Part shown: positions 57,283 through 64,000 of the stretch, in pieces
How the letters are laid out: each line of letters starts with the position of its first letter
How positions within the stretch are numbered: position 1 is the stretch's first letter
Origin: Agrostemma githago
Taxonomy: Eukaryota; Streptophyta; Magnoliopsida; Caryophyllales; Caryophyllaceae
Direction: 5' to 3'
Length of the DNA: 64,000 nt
Assembly: GCA_958450325.1 (NCBI GenBank)
Contig: OY288242.1
Coordinates: 22,636,474 to 22,700,473 of the forward strand
Notes under the pieces: model-generated
What the model saw: only the letters and a program-made list of their open reading frames with translations
What the model was told of the DNA's origin: nothing
Databases searched by the model: none
Made by a program: the position numbers and the translations under genes

Positions 57283-58436
57283 TACCTGATGTACCACATG
57301 TCATCGGGGTTCCTAGGGTGAGACTCGAAGAGAAATCGTTCGAATATTAATGTACGCGCATTAGTTTAATGATTCATGCATAACCCAAATTTTGCCCGGG
57401 CCGGTTACTTGTGACCGACGTCCTACTACACCATGGTGCATTCCTACATGGGTGCGCTAAAGACTTCGATGGTGGAACTCGTAAGGGTTTCGCGGCATGT
57501 CCTAAGACCAATTCGGTTTAGGGAGTCCGTCCTGTATACGAGAATACTATCGTCGTTGGTATAGACCCTATTTCGACCGACCGAGACTTAGCGTAAAGCA
57601 TACATAAGCGTCGTTATAATGCTTGGTTGACTACGTGCTACTTGGTTTCCGTGTCATTTTTTTCAAAAAACCGTCATTTCAAAAATGCATCTTTCCAAAA
57701 TACCAAATTTTGAAAAAACCCGAAATAATGTCCGTTTCGGGACCCGTCTTTTCAAAATATCCAATTTTCAAAAACTCGGAATGCCGCCGAAATTTAGGAT
57801 CAACGATTTGACTCAAAATATCTTTTCTTTAGTCGGCATGCCGTCCGTTTTAACTCTCGAATTTCCGAAACCACCCTGATTTTCTGAATTCTTCAAAATT
57901 CTAATCTCGGTTTTCGAAACTCTTTTTCAATTTTCGAACTCTCGGAAATTCACCCATTTTATATTCAAGCATCCAACCTTCCTAGTGAACCTTCCTTTAT
58001 TATAGGACCTACCGTCTGACCGTGTGTCGGGTCTTTGCATAGTTTGTCGAAGGTCTATAGCGTCGAAACTCCCTTGATCCTATATCACGAGTTTCCCCCC
58101 CTTTCCCGAGTCCGCCTTATCTTTCAAGGCACGACCAACCTGCGTAGGGCATACCCCTACAAAGGAAAGTCCGTCCATACACTCGAGTCAAAAGTCTGGG
58201 GAAAAAGTCTCACGTGGACCTTCCGTCGAACGGGATTAGGCCCACAAAGCCAAAGTCCTAAGGAATTCGTCCCACCTACGAGTCATCCGTCTAGGTATCT
58301 TTCTCGAGTCTTTAGTCTTCTTTCCTAGTGTCGCTTGGGATGTACTTTTTTTTTTATGATTCCAAGATCTGGGTCCGGTTACTGATTACACAGTGTTCTT
58401 ACAGACAGGCCACCGGCAACCAGACACGTCCGCAGG
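57283..58436 (+). other. Leader of the second Tat-type element
   Basis: Homologous to 25374-26682; no coding frame, short phrases such as CGGGCCGGTTACTTGTGACC are shared. Confidence 0.65.
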
Positions 58437-58700
58437 ATGGCTACTTTGAACAGTCTGCAAACCTCTTTGGACGCCATGGTCGCGAAGCAAACCGATATCG
58501 AAGCCCAACTGACTGAAATGAGGGCTGGCCAAGTGGCCATTGTTGCTCGCCTAGCTACAGTAGAGCAAAGGACTCCTAATGTCGAGACCACTGGGCCTCT
58601 AGCTGAACTGGTCAGCACAGTGCGCCGACTAGAAGAACAAGTCCATTTGACTGGGAGTAACAATATCCACCGGGAGAATAGCCGTGATGTAATACCGACT
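58437..58700 (+). pseudogene. N-terminal gag coiled coil of the second Tat-type element
   Basis: ATG at 58437. The first 80 or so residues align with the gag at 26683: LAKMEAQLTAIRTDQTAIAT against DAMVAKQTDIEAQLTEMRAG, then VEQRT, AELVS and LEEQVHL in both. After about residue 88 the similarity ends and the frame goes on without a stop into the exon of the Ulp1-like gene (to 59083), so the two parts are fused in frame at the sequence level. The gag core domain is missing. Confidence 0.65.
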
Positions 58701-60806
58701 CCGCCCGATGTGACAGTCAATTCTAGTCTTGAGAAGAAACTGAACAAAGCAGGCTGGTCTGTAGCGGACGCTGTTGCCACCACGCCTGCGACGGCGGGAA
58801 TCGTCACGAACGATAATCAGCAGACAGACAAGGGTTCAGGGACCAGGACGCACCCCAAGGCACTACATCATCGGTACATCTTCCACTCCGACGTGGCATT
58901 TGAATGCATGGATACGATTCCAGACAATTTGGGCTGCACTTTGAACTGTGGGAGAATATTGAGGGGGCAGCTTGTAATATCTGGATTCTTGTGCTCCAAT
59001 ATCGTCATCTTCTGGGATATCCTCCACGTACGGAAAGATGTAATCGACTACGTCTTTGACCGGTCAACGCCACGTCCGTCAGGGTACGTATTTATTGTGC
59101 TGCTCATGTCGTTTTTAAAATGCATGTGCTAATCGGGACTTTGTTTGGTCTACAGAGAAATGCTGGTCGAGTTCACAGAATATGACTGTATAGCGAGGGG
59201 CGACATCCAGTCGCTCGAGCCTGTCCTGCAGGTGACGAATAACGTCATTGACTGCTGGTGTAGGCTGCTGAACCAGCTGGTGTACGAAAAAAAAGCACCA
59301 AGAGTAACCTGTAGATGTTACTTCTCTCTTGGACATACAGTACGTTCACCGACTTCACCCCCTAATTTAGCTAGTCGCACACTATGGGTTGTATAGTCAC
59401 ACACTATTACCCGTATAGTCACACACACATTATGTTGTCCAGTCACCACTATAAACTGCATAGTCACACGCTATAAGCTGTAAAGTCACTCACTTTATGC
59501 TGTACAGTCACACACTTCAGGCTGTATAGTCGCACACTACAAGCTGCACAGTCACACACTTTACGCTGTACAGTCACACAACTGCAGCTGTACAGTCACA
59601 CTCATGTCAAACACACACTAACTACATGTATTACCATCAATGCATGTGAGCAGGTCCTAGTGTTCGAATTGTGGAAGAAAGGAGGCCAGGGCAAGGATCA
59701 TGACGAAGAAATATTTTACGTGTGGAACGAGTGGATAAAAAACAGTTTCTCCGACTTTGCTTTGGACTCGGACATGGTATTACCCTGCACATACTGTTTA
59801 CTCGTAGTTGTTATGATCCCACTGTCATGTATAGTCACAGTCTGTACGCTGCAAAGTCACGCAGCTTAGTCTGTAAAATCACATGCTATAGGTTGCATAG
59901 TCAGGCATTAAATAGTACAAATGACCCCCATTCACATTAACTAAAAAGATGTAGTTCACTTTGCAGAGTCACTCATGTTGATGTGTACAATCACGTGATA
60001 TAAGTTGCATAGTCTGACATCATAAAATTTACAATCACACTGTCATGTATAGTCACAGTCTGTACGCTGCAAATTCACGCAGCTTAGTCTGTACAATCAC
60101 ACACTTTGCGATGTGCAGCCACACACATGATATAGTATGTGCAGGATAATACCATGTCTGCCCATAATCATGACGCATTGTTTGCAGGTGTTCGTCCCGA
60201 TCTTAACGGGTGACGAGGGCCACTACAGTTGCGCCTGCATCAACTTCAATTCTGAGCAAATAGAGTACATCGACAACAGGATGTACGATAAAGATTTTAC
60301 AAAGTTGCCTTACTATGGCATTGCTCGGACAGCGGTTAGGCCCTTTTAATTTAATATTAAATAAATTTTGTGACCGCGAATGTGTTCAACAACTGATCCT
60401 GATTGAACTTGTTTTCCAGGCTGATAAAATGGGAGAGTTCATGGTAAAACGAGGGGTGGAGAAAGGTGAGAAGGTCCGTGCGTTTAAATTGGTAAACGTT
60501 CCCTTATCATGGCAGAGGGTGGGGTACTCCGCTAATGACTGCGGAGTGTACCTGATGATCCACATGATGTTGTACACCGGGTCCCCGTTCAACTGCTCCT
60601 TGGGGACAATGGCGGCCATGAATATGTGCAGGGCAGAAATCACGGCGACCCTTATACTGAGCGACGTGAACATGGTGAGGGACCCTGTTTTGAAGCAAGT
60701 GGCAGCATTCAGAGCATACAAGGAATCGTTGGAATCTGCCCGTACGTTTGTAACCACTCCTGTGAAGGCAACCACCGACAAGCGTCGGAGCAAATCACCG
60801 AATTGA
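58701..60806 (+). CDS. Ulp1/C48-type cysteine protease-like protein, copy 1
   Basis: Exons with GT-AG borders and matching phases: ?-59083, 59156-59339, 59654-59776, 60188-60334, 60420-60806 (TGA). The catalytic set of Ulp1-type SUMO proteases is visible: His in GHYSCACINF, Asp in IEYIDNR, Gln in SWQRVG and Cys in ANDCGVYLMIHM (codon 60540-60542). The C-terminus is basic (ATTDKRRSKSPN). The upstream edge is unclear because a Tat-type element lies directly before it; the first exon may be at 53932. Ulp1-like genes occur in plant genomes both as cellular genes and as cargo of Mutator-like and CACTA elements. The surrounding repeat array favours a transposon or an amplified locus. The introns are made of TCACAC-type motifs. 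Confidence 0.7.
59340..59653 (+). repeat. TCACAC-motif array filling intron 2 of the first protease gene
   Basis: About ten units of the type TGTACAGTCACACACTT / TGTATAGTCGCACACT, all on the plus strand, from the splice donor to about 59610. Confidence 0.85.
59777..60187 (+). repeat. TCACAC-motif array filling intron 3 of the first protease gene
   Basis: Units such as TGTATAGTCACAGTCTGTAC and CTGTACAATCACACACTTTG. The phrase CACTGTCATGTATAGTCACA plus GTCTGTACGCTGC occurs twice here (about 59818 and 60040) and once more near 61730 in the second gene. Confidence 0.85.
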
Positions 60807-62625
60807 AAACACCTGAACCCACCCCCCGATCAGTCCCAGAAGAAAGACACTCAGCAATTAAGTCTCGGATACGGGCCAGTGGAGATGGGTTGGGTTGCTC
60901 TTTGAACCAAGAGCATCCTGACCCGAATGACATTGTCATGTCGACCTTGTTTCGCCTGCACCGACCGCTGACGAGTAATATGCCCAGCCTGCGGAAACAC
61001 ACCGTCGACTACTGCTTTCTTGACGATAATGGGTACGATGAAAGGTGAGTAACCGTCTTTGATTACTGATACGAGTTGCATATTACACATACTAACCGGT
61101 GTCAAAAATCCGCAGTGAACGATTGGGGTCTTACTGCACTCATGCGCAGCTGGAGAGACGTGACATTCAAACGCTCTTGTCCGGAGGTAGCATGAGCGCC
61201 GCTAGGCTGGAGTGTTGGTCGCACCTCATGAACTTGTGCGAATCAGACGACCACCGGCGTGGGTTATCCTCCCCCACTGACCCAACGATGGCGTGGTTCG
61301 GAATTCAACACATGGTATGCCCCAATAACCTCTTACCTATCGCATTAAATAGTACAAATGATCCCCTTTCACATTAACTGAAAAGATGTAAAGTCCTTGT
61401 AATAGTTAGAAATAATCACAAAGTTCACTTAGCACAGTCACACATGTTGATGTGTACAATCGCATGCTATGAATAGCATTGTCACGCATACTGAGTTGTA
61501 CAATCACGTGATATAAGTTGCAGAGTCACACATGTTGATGTGTACAATCACATGCCATAAGTTGCATAGTCAGGCATTAAATAGTACAAATGACCCCCAT
61601 TCACATTAACTAAAAATATGTAACGTCTGTGTAATAGTCAGCGTCACTCATGTTGAGGTGTACAATCACGTGATATAAGATGTACAACCACGCACATGAT
61701 ATAGTCAGACATCCTAGAATTTACGATCACACAGTCATGTATAGTCACAGTCTGTACGCTGCAAAGTCACGCAACTTAGTCTGTACAATCACACACTTTG
61801 CGATGTGGAGCCATGCACATGATATAGTCCAGTCTCGGACCCTGTCACTGATGGCAACTAATATTCACCATCCGTTAGGACTCACTGCCCCGTATACTGG
61901 AACGACCCGACTCAAGTACCCCTGCGGATGAAGACACTGACGGTCTATACGAAGCGTGGGAGAGATTCTTATAAGACTGCGTCGGGACATTCGACTTGAA
62001 CGCCGAACTGTTGTTTTTCCCGGTGCATACTATGGGACACTACGCGTGCGTGTGCGTCAACTTTAGAGAAAGAACAGTTGATATCCTCGATCAACAGACA
62101 CACGGCCCAGAGTCGCATATGTTCCGGGTGTCCAGCAAAATAGTAAGTTGCACGCATATGCTTTATTTCACCGCCTCAAAATATTATACTGCTTCCATAA
62201 GTTCTAACGTTTACTATTACCTAATACTGCAACAGCTGTAAGCATTGATCGACTACATGGACGAGAAGGGGCTGATTAAGAGCAGTCACTTGGCAAGTTT
62301 TACGCATCGACAAATAAAATTGGAATGGCAGAGCGTCCGGAAGAACGATCCGGAGTCCGGCATTTTCTGCTTGATGCACATGTGCTTGTACGACGGTGCG
62401 CCTTTCACCCATCCTGATATTGGGACAAAGGTCGGGAGGCGTTACTTGTCGTTCGAGGTTGCAGCAGCCCTCGTACTTGCTGACATGAATAAAGCTCGTG
62501 GGGATGTGTTGCCAAAAATTCGCGCTTTCATAGCAGACGCGTCAAGCATATGGAAAGCACTCGATGAAAAACGTAAGATAGGGAAAATCCTGGAACGGAA
62601 GACCTCAGCGAACCGTAAGGCATGA
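60807..62625 (+). pseudogene. Ulp1/C48-type protease-like copy 2, catalytic Cys replaced
   Basis: A tandem paralog of copy 1. Exons: about 60807-61044 (HTVDYCFLDDNG matching DVIDYVFDRST), 61116-61314 (LERRDIQTLLSG matching IARGDIQSLEPV; ECWSHLMNL matching DCWCRLLNQL), 61879-62142 (equivalent to two exons of copy 1 without the intron; MGHYACVCVNF, VDILDQQ) and 62236-62625 (LEWQSVRKNDPESGIFCLMHM). Ungapped alignment with copy 1 puts Ser (codon 62356-62358) at the catalytic Cys. TAA stops at 61972-61974 and 62239-62241 break the frame. So it cannot make an active protease of this type. The C-terminus is basic like that of copy 1. Confidence 0.7.
61315..61878 (+). repeat. TCACAC-motif array in intron of the second protease copy
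   Basis: Units like GTTGATGTGTACAATCACATG and GCATAGTCAGGCATTAAATAG, all plus-strand. Segments of 40-60 bases (ATTAAATAGTACAAATGAC and following) recur from 59905 and 61350, showing block duplication. Confidence 0.8.
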
Positions 62626-63163
62626 ATGTATAGTGAAGTAAAAACACTTTTTTGTGAATATAGAAAAAATCTCATGTTGGAGTATCTTCTGAGTATCAGA
62701 TGAATGACAACTCAGTATCAGGGTCGCATGTGTGATGTGATACAGTCACGCAACTTCTGACTCACAGTCATAGTAAAACTCTTACAGAGTCATGACAGAC
62801 AACCACAAATTCACTAATTAACTGTACTAACTAACCCTGCATATATATCCATCCATTTACTTTCAGTTTATTTCACCTTAAAATTAGACGGCTGTTTCAC
62901 CTAAAAAGAAAACCGATAGTTCCCGTATTTACAGAAGACACCAAAAAAGATCAGATTATTTCCCAAAAAAAAAATGATGGTTCGAAAACGATGTCGACAC
63001 ACTATAAACTGGACACCTCAAATGCACTATAAACTGGGAGGTGATGTTTGTGAGTCTCAATGCACATTGAGAACACAAACAATCACCTCACTCTCCTAAC
63101 CCTAATCAATTTAGGAGGATAGGACCCCCACCTAACTCAATTAATTTCTACTGCCTCCCCCCC
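62626..63163 (+). other. Spacer between protease copy 2 and the small ORF
   Basis: Some TCACGC/TCACAG motifs (62690-62790), then AT-rich DNA with a short direct repeat CACTATAAACTGG (about 62999 and 63022). No coding frame. Confidence 0.55.
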
Positions 63164-63171
63164 TTTAAATA
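63164..63171 (+). promoter_or_regulatory. TATA-like box of the small ORF
   Basis: TTTAAATA, 56 bases before the ATG at 63227, with a CT/CA-rich leader between, a compact plant promoter layout. Confidence 0.4.
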
Positions 63172-63226
63172 CCAATGCCATTTTTACCCCAACTACTTCC
63201 AACTTCACCTCTTTAACCCTAAAAAA

Positions 63227-63535
63227 ATGGCAAGCAAGATAGAAGAAATTAGAAAATTGATCGAGGAGTACAGTGGTTTGTTGGATACCACTAGATCCAA
63301 CGAATTATCTGCCATGCAGCTAGTCGCCACTACCATAGACGCGGGGAACTATGTGGCATTCATTGGCGATACAGAAAAGGAGACCGAACTGGACGACTAC
63401 GTCGAATACTTGATGAAAAAGTGCATGGGATGTTTCCGCACTAAGAAAGCGTTGCAGCGTGATTTGGCCAACTTGAAGAAGATGCTTCAAAAAAAATGGG
63501 GGTTAATTATGCATGGGTTAAAATGTAGCGTTTAA
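63227..63535 (+). CDS. Small protein of 102 residues, unknown function
   Basis: ATG in the context AAAAAAATGGCAAG, good for plants. The product starts MASKIEEIRKLIEEYSG, has an acidic middle (DTEKETELDDYVEYLMKKC) and a Lys/Leu-rich C-terminal helix (RDLANLKKMLQKKWG); it is probably largely helical. No family recognised. It has its own TATA-like box and leader and lies inside the TCACAC-rich region, 600 bases after the second protease copy, so it may be part of the same unit. A frame of this length with codon use like that of a gene, in AT-rich DNA, is unlikely to be chance, but there is no homology to support it. Confidence 0.5.
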   Translation: MASKIEEIRKLIEEYSGLLDTTRSNELSAMQLVATTIDAGNYVAFIGDTEKETELDDYVEYLMKKCMGCFRTKKALQRDLANLKKMLQKKWGLIMHGLKCSV

Positions 63536-63719
63536 TGGTATGTAATGGATGTTTTAATGTGTTTTAAATGTTTTCCGCATTATGTCGTGGAATGTTTTTA
63601 TGTTTCAAGTACTGTGTCGTAGAATATTTTTATGTTTCAGGTGTTAAGTGTTGTGTAAGAGATGGACTTTTTGTAATGTGCAAATATTTCCATCGCTATT
63701 TCGCTATTTCTCTATTTTT

Positions 63720-63960
63720 ATGGACACATGGTGTATAGTCACACTCAATATGGTGCATAATCACAGTCGGTGTCATAAAACCAGTTTAGGTTTCTACACT
63801 TCATTTTGAAGAATCACAGTCAGTGTGATATAGAATCACAGTCATTATCTTGTACAATCACACTCCTACAATTAGTGTAACCACACTCCACCTCTTGTTA
63901 TAGAATCACACCCTGCCTCCTGTAAAGTCACACTCATTGCGTTGCACAATCACACTCACT
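63720..63960 (+). repeat. Right block of TCACAC motifs
   Basis: About ten units such as TGTATAGTCACACTCAATAT, TTGTACAATCACACTCCTAC and TTGCACAATCACACTCACTT, same strand as the left block and the introns. It runs to the end of the window. Confidence 0.85.
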
Positions 63961-64000
63961 TGTTTCGTGACAACCAAATATTAAGGGCATAATGTTCCTG

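Larger units (their letters stand above)
54815..58700 (+). mobile_element. Tat/Ogre-type element, 5' LTR to start of gag, truncated
   Basis: LTR (54815-57261), primer site, leader and N-terminal gag are present; everything after about 58700 is other DNA. No 3' LTR is found in the window. It is related to the element at 23105-32326 but clearly diverged from it. Confidence 0.75.

Overview
The window is plant nuclear DNA, most likely from a eudicot, and is dominated by nested, decayed transposable elements. The evidence is Athila-like LTRs primed by tRNA-Asp, Tat/Ogre-type LTRs primed by tRNA-Arg with an antisense ORF, a plant L1 LINE with a plant-type RNase H, a CACTA element with TNP2/DUF4218/DUF4216 domains, a TNT1-like copia element and a spliced RCC1-repeat gene. 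I cannot name the species from sequence alone.

Layout. (A) 1-23080 is a minus-strand Tat-lineage gypsy element. Its pol is split between 22600-23080 (RNase H and linker) and 13916-14833 (integrase), and its antisense ORF is split between 62-409 and 12217-13109. The antisense ORF was broken by a non-autonomous Athila-like element that now has three LTRs (410-12211, TSD GTGTT). Pol was broken by a TGTAACACC...TTACA insertion, probably a solo LTR (14834-22594, TSD AGCAG/AGCGG), which itself carries an L1 LINE (18131-22275). (B) 23105-32326 is a gag-only Tat-type element with two 2.2-kb LTRs and abnormal flanks. (C) 32327-38735 is a minus-strand CACTA element, cut at its left end, that sits in a TNT1-like copia element (38736-46791). 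The copia element is also interrupted by a (TA)n-bounded, minisatellite-rich, Helitron-like block (42056-46062). It lies in a further TGTAACACC-type LTR (46792-47363). (D) 47633-48731 is a non-autonomous hAT element inserted exactly across the stop codon of the only convincing cellular gene, an RCC1-repeat protein with five coding exons on the minus strand (48732-52522). (E) 53770-64000 is an unusual region filled with same-strand TGTAYARTCACAC-like motifs. It carries two tandem Ulp1/C48-type protease genes: the first is intact over its catalytic exons, the second has a serine in place of the catalytic cysteine and two stops. It also holds a small 102-codon gene, and is interrupted by a truncated Tat-type element (54815 to about 58700).

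Function. Apart from the RCC1 gene, and possibly the first Ulp1-like gene and the 102-codon ORF, no gene here looks intact. In many broken frames the premature stops fit C-to-T (or G-to-A) change, as expected of methylated, silenced repeats. The least explained parts are the oriented TCACAC array with its protease pair, the three-LTR element with palindromic CCCGACCGGG clusters and two polypurine tracts, and the two-array minisatellite block.
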